A program made the translations under genes and the position numbers. The notes beneath the pieces are model-generated. The model was not told the DNA's origin. It did no database searches and worked only from the letters and a program-made list of their open reading frames with translations. Source: Agitococcus lubricus (GTDB taxonomy: Bacteria; Pseudomonadota; Gammaproteobacteria; Pseudomonadales; Moraxellaceae). From it: a DNA stretch of 64,000 nucleotides. Shown here in pieces: positions 7,923 through 16,604 of this stretch (the stretch's first letter is position 1; every line of letters starts with the position of its first letter). The stretch covers positions 1 to 64,000 of the forward strand of contig NZ_QAON01000012.1 in NCBI RefSeq assembly GCF_003051055.1, in the 5' to 3' direction.

Positions 7923-8596
7923 TTCAAACTTAAACGCTCGCCATTGCCACCATATAATTTATTGTAACGACTTATCACACGGCGTACATAATCTTGGGTT
8001 TCGGCAAAAGGCGGTATGCCTTTATATTTATCGACGTTGCCTTCGCCTGCGTTGTAAGCGGCGAGGGCAAGTTCTAAATTATTTTGAAAACGATTCAGTA
8101 AAAAGCTCAAATATTTAGTGCCACCGTGAATATTTTGTTTAGGGTCATAAACATCCGCGACATCAAAACGTCTGGCGGTGGCGGGCATCAGTTGCATCAA
8201 ACCTCTTGCGCCAGGTCCAGAGCGTGCGGTTGGGTTAAAACCAGACTCGGTATGGATGACGGCTTTGACTAGACCTTTATCGACGCCATACGTATTGGCT
8301 GCATCAGCGATAATACTGTCAAACGCATCGCGGTTTTTGCTAAAGCTAGGGCGAACTGCGCGTTCGTCACTGCCCCAATTCGTATATTTATGAACATTCG
8401 TATCTGCAAACCAAGTGACTTTTTCTAGTTTGGTATAACGGTTAAAGTCTTCACCCCGCGGACGCTTGTGACTATCGACCACATTCGTAAATAAGATGTT
8501 ACCGTCAGCATCACGAAATTTATAAATATTACCTGCCTCCACATGGGTGCAGGCGAGTAATAGTAGGCTGAACAGTGGTAATCCTTTGGTCATCAT
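7919..8596 (-). CDS. Lytic transglycosylase with N-terminal DUF4124-like segment
   Basis: 225 residues. The N-terminus is a signal sequence; LLLAC could be a weak lipobox at Cys16, otherwise cleavage after VEA is likely. Residues 23-40 (IYKFRDADGNILFTN) resemble DUF4124. Residues 95-205 form an SLT domain with catalytic Glu117 in HTESGFNP, then GLMQLMPATA and AYNAGEGNV, all conserved. It should cleave peptidoglycan glycan strands with 1,6-anhydro product formation in the periplasm. The convergent overlap with the parA-like gene is 4 bases. Confidence 0.92.
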   Translation of the reverse strand: MMTKGLPLFSLLLLACTHVEAGNIYKFRDADGNILFTNVVDSHKRPRGEDFNRYTKLEKVTWFADTNVHKYTNWGSDERAVRPSFSKNRDAFDSIIADAANTYGVDKGLVKAVIHTESGFNPTARSGPGARGLMQLMPATARRFDVADVYDPKQNIHGGTKYLSFLLNRFQNNLELALAAYNAGEGNVDKYKGIPPFAETQDYVRRVISRYNKLYGGNGERLSLN

Positions 8597-9197
8597 CGTT
8601 TAGGTCTTTATGATTTATTTTCGCCTATTTTCGCCTAAGTTCTTTAATATAGACAAGTTTTTTTATGTCAATATTTTTTAAAATTTAGACATAATTTTTG
8701 ATGCTATTTGATTAAAAAATATACATATTAAAAAGGCTGTTTAAGCATTACGCAAGTCAAGCGTTTTTTTATAAAAAAATTGATTGTGACAGTATTGTAA
8801 AAATTAAGTTATTGATTTTAATAAATATTTTTTTATTGAGTAAAAAATATACAATTTGAGCGCAGCCCTTGATACTTATAGCTTTGCCTGTGTGCCTACC
8901 TGAGTTATCCACAGACTTATCCACAGATTTTGTGGAAAACTTTTTGAAAAAGGAAGTACGAATAAATTGTTGAATTAGTCAGCAATTAAGTGTGTGAACT
9001 CTGTTTTTTGCTGAATTAAACGTCTTTATGGCGTTGACAAAATTATTTATCTTGTAATTGTAATGTCATCTGTCTGACAAGAGGTTGTGAGTCGCATTTT
9101 ATCTTAGCAACTTGGCCTAAAGTTTAAGTTGCCTGCGTGCATGGACACGATACACTTGTCGTCTTTCGCAGAAGCTAATTCTTAGGCGGCATTTATT
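8597..9197. other. AT-rich intergenic region with DnaA-box cluster
   Basis: Some 600 bases without a gene. Bases 8640-8870 are extremely AT-rich with T- and A-tracts; 8905-8939 carry DnaA-box matches. The stretch 9034-9062 has TTGACA followed 17 bases later by ATTGTA, a possible promoter for the downstream transporter gene. A leader hairpin (GCAACTT/AAGTTGC) lies at 9107-9132. Confidence 0.5.
8905..8939. promoter_or_regulatory. Cluster of two perfect DnaA boxes and one near-box
   Basis: TTATCCACA occurs at 8905-8913 and 8917-8925, exactly 12 bases apart, and an inverted TTTTCCACA (read on the minus strand) lies at 8931-8939. TTATCCACA is the consensus high-affinity DnaA box. An AT-rich tract directly to the left could serve as an unwinding element. 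This may be an origin, a DnaA-titrating locus or DnaA-controlled promoter. Confidence 0.6.
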
Positions 9198-10424
9198 ATG
9201 TTGAATCGTGTATGGCCAGCACTTTTTTTACTGGCTTTTTTTAGTTGTATTTATCAGGCCATCAATGGTCATCCCGAAGTCTTAGCTGCCACCGTAGAAG
9301 CCTGTTTTAAGACAGCCAAGAGTGCTGTTGAGATTTCTTTAGGCTTAGTGGGGGTTTTATGTTTTTGGTTGGGGCTTTTTCAGATTGCTGAAAAAAGTGG
9401 TTTGACCGATAGGTTGGCTTGGGTATTAACCCCGCTATTTCAACGTTTGATGCCAGAAGTTCCCAAAGGGCATCCTGCCATTGGTTCGGTGACCTTAAAT
9501 ATGGCGGCTAATATGTTAGGGTTAGATAACGCAGCTACACCGATGGGACTCAAAGCGATGCGTGATTTACAGACGCTAAACCCTAACCCCGAAGTAGCCA
9601 CCAATGCACAAATCTTATTTTTGGTCATCAATACTTCTTCAATTACCTTAATTCCTGTCAGTGTGTTTGTGTACCGTGCGCAAATGGGCGCTGCTGAGCC
9701 TGCCAGTGTATTTTTACCTATTTTGCTCACCACGGCGGCCTCGACCTTAGTCGGTTTATTGACTGTTGCATGGATTCAAAAGTTAAAACTTTTTGACCGC
9801 GTTGTTTTGGCTTATGCCGCCGCTTTTGCCTTATTTATGGCTGTGCTCATTAGTTTGGTTGTCGGTTTGCCACCTACGGCCTTAAGTGAACGCTCGGCTT
9901 TAATTGGCAATTTAGCTATTTTTGCGGTGATAGTGCTGTTTTTATTAGCAGGTTGGCGTAAGCAAGTACCGCTCTATGATGCCTTTATTACAGGGGCAAA
10001 ACAGGGCTTTGAGTTGGCAGTCAATTTGATACCTTTTTTGGTGGCGATGTTAGTCGCCATAGCAATGCTACGAGCCAGTGGGGTATTAGATGCGTTTTTA
10101 TCGGTTTTAGCGATGGGTTTTTCGTGGTTAGGACTGAATACCGACTTTGTACCTGCCTTAACTACTGCCATTATGAAGTCCTTTTCGGGTAGCGGCGCAC
10201 GTGCCATGATGCTAGAAACCATGCAAACTTATGGTGTGGATTCGTTCCCCGCTTTGATTGCCGCGATTATACAAGGGTCTAGTGAAACGACCTTTTATGT
10301 TTTGGCGGTTTACTTTGGCGCGGTCGGTATTCGTTATGAGCGTTATGCCTTGGCCTGTGGTTTATTAGCCGATTTTGCCAGTGTCGTGGTGGCGATTTTG
10401 ATTGCCTATTGGTTTTATCATTAG
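9198..10424 (+). CDS. SpmA/SpmB-like fused membrane protein (nucleoside recognition 'Gate' domains)
   Basis: 408 residues with about nine to ten transmembrane helices. It contains two copies of the Gate/nucleoside-recognition domain: the first (residues ~45-150) with NMAANMLGLDNAATPMGLKAM, cut here as an SpmA hallmark around GLDNAATP, the second (residues ~270-390) with SGSGARAM and QGSSETTFYVLAVYFG, the SpmB hallmark. In Bacillus the two halves are separate spore-maturation proteins; in gram-negative bacteria the fused form is common and its substrate is not known. It is followed after 20 bases by a sensor kinase gene, suggesting an operon. Confidence 0.85.
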   Translation: MLNRVWPALFLLAFFSCIYQAINGHPEVLAATVEACFKTAKSAVEISLGLVGVLCFWLGLFQIAEKSGLTDRLAWVLTPLFQRLMPEVPKGHPAIGSVTLNMAANMLGLDNAATPMGLKAMRDLQTLNPNPEVATNAQILFLVINTSSITLIPVSVFVYRAQMGAAEPASVFLPILLTTAASTLVGLLTVAWIQKLKLFDRVVLAYAAAFALFMAVLISLVVGLPPTALSERSALIGNLAIFAVIVLFLLAGWRKQVPLYDAFITGAKQGFELAVNLIPFLVAMLVAIAMLRASGVLDAFLSVLAMGFSWLGLNTDFVPALTTAIMKSFSGSGARAMMLETMQTYGVDSFPALIAAIIQGSSETTFYVLAVYFGAVGIRYERYALACGLLADFASVVVAILIAYWFYH

Positions 10425-10444
10425 ATAAGTCAGAGGGCTTGTTT

Positions 10445-12202
10445 GTGAAACTGAAGCTATTTAATCATCACAGTTATCAACTCTCTTTTTGTCGAGAGAT
10501 GTTGACGATAGGCATCGAACAAACACGCCCTTATTTATCCTTAGTACTGGCTGTATTGGCAATTGCTTTTGGACAATACCCTCTACTCAATCAACAAACG
10601 ATGACGCTATGGGTGATAGCTGCCATCCTTGTCATGCTCTTAGGTTTAGGTTTTAAGACTTATTTTAGTGCTCAGCGTATTCAACAGTTGGATTTAGTAG
10701 GCTTAAGACGGGCAGAGTATGGTGGTTTTGCCTACAGTGCCGTGGTTGGTTTGTTGTGGGGAAATAGCAGCGTATTGCTCTTGCCACAACAGCTCGACCA
10801 CAACCTGATTATTACGATGATTTACTTGGGGGTTTGTGCGGGTGCAAGTTCAATCGCAATTTTTGGTTTAGCACATTTGTTAGTGGGGTCAATCTTTGCA
10901 TTGACATTTTTTGTTGCACGGTTTCCTGTTGTGTACCCCGATTTTTATGGCCAACTGATATTTCTTTTTCTGATTTTTCATGCCGTTATTTTACGTATGG
11001 CATGGGAACGTAATAAAATTATTGTCGCCAATTTGCTTCTTAATATAGAAAAAGAACAATTACTAGCACAACAAGCCTTAGAAGTTGCTAACGCCAAACA
11101 AGCGAATTTAGAAAAATCGGCCTTTTTAGCGGCGGCCAGCCATGATTTGCGTCAACCTGTGCATGCGTTAATGTTGTTAGGTCATGCGCTCAAATTACGC
11201 TTACCGACGGGCGAAAATGCAGAATTGATTCAACGCATGTTGGAGGCAGGACAGGCCTTGGCAGACCAGTTTAATAATTTAATGGATTTGTCGCGTTTAG
11301 AAGGCGGGGTTTATCAATTAAATAGCTCAACTGTACCACTTGCTGAGTTTGTCTATCGTTTATTAAGCGCGCAACAGCAAAGTGCACAACAGCAAGGCAT
11401 TCAGCTTAAAATACATATATCTAAGTTGTTGTTAAATAAAGCCGTGATGATAGACAGTGGTTTGCTAACCCGTATTTTAGATAATTTATTGGGAAATGCG
11501 ATTAAGTTTTCCAGTGCTCGACATAAAGTATTAGTTACCTTCAAGTATCAACACGGCCAACTGAATATTCGTGTCTATGACCAAGCGATGGGTATTCCCA
11601 TCGAACAACAACAACACATATTTAAGCCGTATATTCAATTACATAATCCGACCCGTGACCGCGCCAAAGGCATTGGTTTAGGGTTAAGTATTGTGCAAGA
11701 GGCGGTGCAGCTCTTAGGTGGACGGGTGATATTAACTTCAACGTTGGATAAAGGCAGTTGTTTTAGTGTCAGTTTACCAGTCAGCTTGGTTGAGATACCG
11801 CCTAAAATAGTCAGCCATAAAATGGATTTGAGAGTGATAGGTAAAAGTCTAGAAGGTAAAGTCTTATTATTGGTTGAAGATGACCCGATGTCGGCACAAG
11901 CCTTGATGACATGGGCTAAAGATTGGGGGCTGAATGTCTACCATTATACTGACCCGCGTCAGGTGAAGCCTGAGTTAAGACCAGATTTAATTCTATCGGA
12001 TATACGATTGCCCAGTGAGTGGGATGGCATTCAATGGTTAAGTGAATGGTTAGATTGGTGGCCCAATAGCCGAGGCGTATTGGTATCGGGTGAATTATTA
12101 GCAGAAACACATCAGCGTGCCGAGCAAGAGGGTTTATTGTTATTGTCTAAGCCCGTTGCGCCTGATTTGTTAGTACAAACTTTGGCAGGCTTGGTACGCT
12201 AA
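10445..12202 (+). CDS. Hybrid sensor histidine kinase with C-terminal receiver domain
   Basis: 585 residues when started at GTG 10445, which has AGAGGG 7 bases upstream; a TTG at 10409 inside the preceding gene is less likely. Residues 30-190 hold about six transmembrane helices, so the sensor is membrane-embedded with no large periplasmic domain. The phospho-acceptor His233 is in AASHDLRQP, the ATPase N-box has Asn351, the G-boxes are in GIPIEQ and GIGLGLS, and the receiver Asp519 is in ILSDIRLP. The DHp sequence resembles the NahK/ErcS group of hybrid kinases. Its partner is probably the LuxR-type regulator 170 bases downstream. Confidence 0.92.
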   Translation: MKLKLFNHHSYQLSFCREMLTIGIEQTRPYLSLVLAVLAIAFGQYPLLNQQTMTLWVIAAILVMLLGLGFKTYFSAQRIQQLDLVGLRRAEYGGFAYSAVVGLLWGNSSVLLLPQQLDHNLIITMIYLGVCAGASSIAIFGLAHLLVGSIFALTFFVARFPVVYPDFYGQLIFLFLIFHAVILRMAWERNKIIVANLLLNIEKEQLLAQQALEVANAKQANLEKSAFLAAASHDLRQPVHALMLLGHALKLRLPTGENAELIQRMLEAGQALADQFNNLMDLSRLEGGVYQLNSSTVPLAEFVYRLLSAQQQSAQQQGIQLKIHISKLLLNKAVMIDSGLLTRILDNLLGNAIKFSSARHKVLVTFKYQHGQLNIRVYDQAMGIPIEQQQHIFKPYIQLHNPTRDRAKGIGLGLSIVQEAVQLLGGRVILTSTLDKGSCFSVSLPVSLVEIPPKIVSHKMDLRVIGKSLEGKVLLLVEDDPMSAQALMTWAKDWGLNVYHYTDPRQVKPELRPDLILSDIRLPSEWDGIQWLSEWLDWWPNSRGVLVSGELLAETHQRAEQEGLLLLSKPVAPDLLVQTLAGLVR

Positions 12203-12371
12203 TTATCCCCCCGTTAGAGGGGAGTCATTTAGTAATTCTCTTTTTTATACTAGATAGGGTAGATACGGTGTGAGTGTATTGACTAAGCACAACGACCAGT
12301 CTCTTAGACAAGCCACATCACACTATCCACAGACATTATTTAGAACAATGCCTGAATAAGCGAATAAGACC

Positions 12372-12950
12372 ATGCGACTTTTGATTATTGATGACCATCC
12401 GATGACTTGTGCAGGCTTAAAAAGTCTCTTACAAGCCTATTATAGCCCTGTAGATATTGAGGCGCGTCACTCGGCGGTAGATGTTTTAGCGTTGGCAGCA
12501 GGTGCGGATTATATTTTTTTAGATATGCACCTACCAGATATGGGCTTTTTAGCGATGTTAGAGCTCTTGGCACCGTATATGTCACGGGTCATTTTGATTT
12601 CGGCAGCACCTGAGTTAGGGGCAGTTCAGCAAGCTAAAAATCGTGGTGCACGCGGGTTATTATTAAAAAATGCCGACGTGAATCATATCTTAGAGGGTTT
12701 TAAGCGTATTCAAGCGGGAGAAAAGGTCTTTGACGACATTGAAGCAGAAAGTACAGCCTATGTGGACATGCTCACAGAGCGTCAACGCAGTGTTTTTGAT
12801 GCATTGCTGGCAGGACTATCCAATAAACAAATTGCCCGTGTATTAGCCATTAGTGAGCATACCGTTAAAGAGCATGTAACCGCGATTTTATCTATTTTTG
12901 GTGTACGAAATCGTCTCGAACTGGTATTGAGTCAGCAACATAAAGTATAA
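12372..12950 (+). CDS. NarL/FixJ-type response regulator
   Basis: 192 residues. The receiver domain (1-115) has the acidic pair Asp7/Asp8, phospho-acceptor Asp51 in FLDMHLPD and Lys in LLLKNA. The LuxR-type DNA-binding helix-turn-helix (130-190) carries LTERQRSVFDALLAGLSNKQ and SEHTVKEHV. It follows the hybrid kinase gene by 170 bases on the same strand and is probably its output. No long linker. Targets unknown; the upstream membrane transporter-like gene is a candidate. Confidence 0.92.
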   Translation: MRLLIIDDHPMTCAGLKSLLQAYYSPVDIEARHSAVDVLALAAGADYIFLDMHLPDMGFLAMLELLAPYMSRVILISAAPELGAVQQAKNRGARGLLLKNADVNHILEGFKRIQAGEKVFDDIEAESTAYVDMLTERQRSVFDALLAGLSNKQIARVLAISEHTVKEHVTAILSIFGVRNRLELVLSQQHKV

Positions 12951-13034
12951 ACCCTACTCAGGTAGGGAGGTTCTGCAGTCTAAGTTTGCGTATAAATATA
13001 AGATTCCAAGAAGCATGTCAAAGGAGCGCGTCTC

Positions 13035-15371
13035 ATGTTGCAACCCAAGTTATTAGCCGTTGCCATTTTAGCCTCGTCGTTAGGTCTGGTTGCCTGTAAT
13101 GATAATAATGATGCAGGTGCAAGTCCTAAAACAACATCTACGGTCACGACCACGACGATTACCGTGACGCCTTCATTGGGCAAAATTGTCAATGCACGAG
13201 TTATTTTACGTAATGTGAATGGTCAAGACCTTGCCCCCGCTAAAACACTCACGCCTGCCGATAATGGGGTTGCAAAATTTACGGTACCCATCAGTGCCTT
13301 GGCGCAACCCGTAGTCGCGGCTGTTTTACCCACATTAGCAGGTAAAGTGGATTATATTGATGAAGCACTCAATAATCAGATTTCTACCATTACCGTACCC
13401 GTGGCGGATGCCAACAAACCCATTTTGCGCTCTGCAGCCGTCGTCACCCAAAACGCGAATCTAGCCGTTACCGCATTAACAGAAGCCGCTGTCAAACAAG
13501 CCGAACAAGCGACAGGTGGTTTAATTAGTCAAAATATCAACGCGGCTAATAATGCGGTTAAAGACCAACTCAAACTCAATTTTAATATTAGCGAAGCACC
13601 AGAAGTGATTGGTCAAAATGAGCTGGCAAAACTGATTAATAGTGCCTTAGACCAACAACGTCGTGCTTATGCGGCGTATTTGGCAACGCTGGCGCAGCAA
13701 GCAAAACGCATGAATAGCACCAGTACCACACCTGCTTTCGATATGGCTAAAGCGCTCGCCCAAGACTTTAGCGATGGCACGTTTGATGCCAAAGTGAATC
13801 AAGTGGCTTTGGATTTTTATAGCACTAATTTTCTAACGGCATGGGTTAATTGGGTAACAACGGTTTACAGCCAGCTACTCAACTTTGCAACAGCCGCACA
13901 ATTTAACTATTGGTTTGACCGTGTGAACGTCGAGCAGCCAACCGATAACACACCAGCTGTACCTATTCGTGTCGAGGATGGTGTAGAAGAATATGCCTGT
14001 AACGAGGCGGCTAAACTAAAATCTGGCACCAATAATAATCAGTTGAATATCAGTTTTGTCAATCAAACGGGTAGTCCGATGAATGTGGATTGGATTAACT
14101 TTACGGGGGCCTTACAAAACTATAGCCGCAACTTGGCCAATGGACAAACCTATACCATTCAACCCACGTTCTTGACGCACCCTTGGAAAGTCACCAACAA
14201 TCAAGGTCAATGTTTAGGCGTGTTTGTGGCCAAAACGGCGACAGCAAAAACATTAACCTTTAAGGCAAATGAGGTCATTATTGGTACACCTGTGGTTGCA
14301 CCCAATTGCTCAAATAAAGGCTTACCCTTTGCTGCCTTTAGTGTACTCAAGGAGTTTGCAGGCAGTTATGCGGTGGATTTGAATGGTTCAGCAAAAACCT
14401 TAAGCCTCAGTGCCAATGATACTTCAGCACAAATCACCTTAAATGGACAAAGCAAAAATCTGACCGAAATTTGTGGTAGTGCACAACCCTTAACCAATGG
14501 CACATCTTATTTAGGCTTGTTTAATGGCGGTGAGATTAATTTCTTCAAAACGAATACTAACCCAGTCGAGTATAGTACTGAGGGTTTAGATTTTACAGGT
14601 TCATCGGGTGTGTATTTTGGTAAAAAACAATCCACGACAACGCTGTGTAATTCTGAGGGGACAGACGATAAATTAGGTTTTATCAATGCGCCAGCAGATT
14701 TCTGTAGTTTTACGAGACAAAGTTCTATTGCTATCACGAGTCCTGACATCTACACCTTTGTCAATGCCGATGCCAATATCAAAATTACCCTGACAAATAA
14801 TGCAATCACCTCTGTAGAGTTAGAAAATAATAAATACTCCTTTGCCTGTGGTATTGGTAATGGTACAGGCAATTGTGGTGGTTCAACCGCGATTAGTAGC
14901 GCTAATTTTAAGCAATTTACCTTTACTAATGTGGTTCTGACTGCTCAAAATGGTACAACTCAAAACTTGACTATTCGTAATGGTGCATTGATTCATCCCG
15001 TGACTACCGCGCCTACAAGTCCCATCCAATTAAGTGCCTGTACTGTGGCGACTAATTCAGTCGGTACAAACTGTGGTGCAGGTGTATTAGCCGACTTTAG
15101 TTATAGCTGGCGTAATGCGGCCAATAATAAAGCCTGTGCTATTACTAAAAATGGTGCAACCGTACGTGCAGAGAGTGACGGTAAAATAGCGATTGCAGAG
15201 TTTGATAACGGGGCGGGGGACACCGCGCAAGTGTCTAGCAATGCAGCACAAGCATTTGCTCAAAATGCTGATGCTTCACACGGCATACAAATTATTTTTA
15301 ATGCCACAGGACAGGCGGTGATGATTACTTCTGTCGTAAACAAAGTCAGTTTTATCTGCGTGCCTATCTAA
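13035..15371 (+). CDS. Large surface lipoprotein with VHL-beta-like domain
   Basis: 778 residues. A signal peptide ends in the lipobox LVAC with lipidated Cys21 followed by Asn, which favours outer-membrane sorting. Residues 30-46 are a Thr-rich linker; 47-120 look beta-rich, 130-300 helical. Residues 336-400 (SFVNQTGSPMNVDWINFTG, LTHPWKVTN, CLGVF) resemble the bacterial von Hippel-Lindau beta domain by pattern. The rest (425-778) is Asn/Thr/Gly-rich beta sequence with paired Cys residues. An ACAT-type AAGGAG site precedes the ATG. Function unknown; probably exposed and adhesive or ligand-binding. It is monocistronic and followed by a terminator. Confidence 0.75.
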   Translation: MLQPKLLAVAILASSLGLVACNDNNDAGASPKTTSTVTTTTITVTPSLGKIVNARVILRNVNGQDLAPAKTLTPADNGVAKFTVPISALAQPVVAAVLPTLAGKVDYIDEALNNQISTITVPVADANKPILRSAAVVTQNANLAVTALTEAAVKQAEQATGGLISQNINAANNAVKDQLKLNFNISEAPEVIGQNELAKLINSALDQQRRAYAAYLATLAQQAKRMNSTSTTPAFDMAKALAQDFSDGTFDAKVNQVALDFYSTNFLTAWVNWVTTVYSQLLNFATAAQFNYWFDRVNVEQPTDNTPAVPIRVEDGVEEYACNEAAKLKSGTNNNQLNISFVNQTGSPMNVDWINFTGALQNYSRNLANGQTYTIQPTFLTHPWKVTNNQGQCLGVFVAKTATAKTLTFKANEVIIGTPVVAPNCSNKGLPFAAFSVLKEFAGSYAVDLNGSAKTLSLSANDTSAQITLNGQSKNLTEICGSAQPLTNGTSYLGLFNGGEINFFKTNTNPVEYSTEGLDFTGSSGVYFGKKQSTTTLCNSEGTDDKLGFINAPADFCSFTRQSSIAITSPDIYTFVNADANIKITLTNNAITSVELENNKYSFACGIGNGTGNCGGSTAISSANFKQFTFTNVVLTAQNGTTQNLTIRNGALIHPVTTAPTSPIQLSACTVATNSVGTNCGAGVLADFSYSWRNAANNKACAITKNGATVRAESDGKIAIAEFDNGAGDTAQVSSNAAQAFAQNADASHGIQIIFNATGQAVMITSVVNKVSFICVPI

Positions 15372-15387
15372 ATGAATTGACCTAGTG

Positions 15388-15412
15388 AAGGCGGACTGAG
15401 TCCGCCTTTTTT
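15388..15412 (+). terminator. Intrinsic terminator after the large lipoprotein gene
   Basis: Nine-base stem AAGGCGGAC/GTCCGCCTT (15388-15396, 15400-15408) with a TGA loop and a following T-run. It lies 17 bases after the stop codon. Confidence 0.9.
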
Positions 15413-15487
15413 ATATGGTCGCATACAAAATAAGTAGGAGTCGCCTTTAGGCTCAAATGTTCAATAGCGGCTAATTCAGGTAAAATA

Positions 15488-16444
15488 ATGTTTTATTTTT
15501 CCTTTGATTTTGTTGCCATGACTGTTGAAATTTTTGCTCCTGATGCCTTGCCACATGCCAAGCCTGCTCCTGTAGACGAGTCTTTAGTGGCAGACCCTAA
15601 AAGCCGAACAGAGTTTAATAAACTACAAAAACGCTTACGCCGTTTAACAGGGCAGGCGATTGCCGATTACAACATGATTGAAGACGGCGATAAAATCATG
15701 GTCTGTTTGTCGGGCGGTAAAGACAGTTATACCATGCTCGATATTCTGCTCAGTTTACAGATGAGTGCTCCTATTAAATTTGATATTGTGGCCGTCAATT
15801 TAGACCAAAAGCAGCCTAACTTTCCCGAAGATGTGCTCCCTAATTATTTGACAGCACGCGGTATTCCCCATTTTATTCTCGAAAAAGATACGTATAGTAT
15901 TGTTAAAGAATTAACGCCTGAAGGGAAAACCTATTGTGCGGTTTGTTCGCGCTTGCGTCGTGGAAGTTTATACGGTTTTGCTAAAGAAATTGGGGCAACA
16001 AAAGTCGCTTTAGGTCATCATCGTGATGATATCATGGCAACCTTGTTTTTGAATTTATTTCACGGTGGCAAATTAAAAGCGATGCCGCCTAAACTGTTGT
16101 CAGATGACGGTGAAAATATCCTGATTCGTCCTTTAGCGTATTGTGAAGAAAAAGACATTATCGAATATGCACGTTATAAAGCCTTTCCCATTATTCCGTG
16201 TAATTTGTGTGGGTCACAAGAAAATCTACAACGTGCCATGATTAATGACATGCTGCGCGACTGGGGTAAAAAATATCCTGGTCGTTTAGAAAGTATTTTT
16301 ACGGCCATTCAAAATGTTGCGCCATCCCAATTAGCCGATAGAGAACTGTTTGATTTTGTCAGTTTAAAAACCAACGCAAAGACGGAGTCAACCGCCAATC
16401 AGACTGACAATAAACGTTTAGAGATGGTGAATTTATTGCTATAG
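15488..16444 (+). CDS. ttcA: tRNA 2-thiocytidine(32) synthetase TtcA
   Basis: 318 residues. An adenylating PP-loop SGGKDS sits at 75-80, and the iron-sulfur cysteines are Cys150 and Cys153 (YCAVC) plus Cys238/Cys241 (PCNLC), the TtcA pattern. GHHRDD near 176-181 is also family-typical. The enzyme activates C32 of certain tRNAs with ATP and inserts sulfur, using a 4Fe-4S cluster. ATG 15488 has an AGG 7 bases upstream; ATG at 15518 would remove ten unconserved residues. The 30-residue tail after DFVSLK is variable in the family. Monocistronic. Confidence 0.95.
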   Translation: MFYFSFDFVAMTVEIFAPDALPHAKPAPVDESLVADPKSRTEFNKLQKRLRRLTGQAIADYNMIEDGDKIMVCLSGGKDSYTMLDILLSLQMSAPIKFDIVAVNLDQKQPNFPEDVLPNYLTARGIPHFILEKDTYSIVKELTPEGKTYCAVCSRLRRGSLYGFAKEIGATKVALGHHRDDIMATLFLNLFHGGKLKAMPPKLLSDDGENILIRPLAYCEEKDIIEYARYKAFPIIPCNLCGSQENLQRAMINDMLRDWGKKYPGRLESIFTAIQNVAPSQLADRELFDFVSLKTNAKTESTANQTDNKRLEMVNLLL

Positions 16445-16604
16445 GGCGATAGCACTCTCAAATTTTATGTCATTGGGCGGCTTATCGTTTTTGATGAGTC
16501 GCCTTGTGTTGTAAATACCTAGATTAAATTAAGGGTTGTTACTGACAGTATCGTATTGATTTGCTATGTTAAATGATCGAATAGCCATGAAACATGAGGT
16601 TGAT

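Noticed and set aside
12952-12967. Hairpin CCCTAC/GTAGGG after the response regulator as terminator
   Set aside because: Short stem and no T-run; kept out of the feature list.
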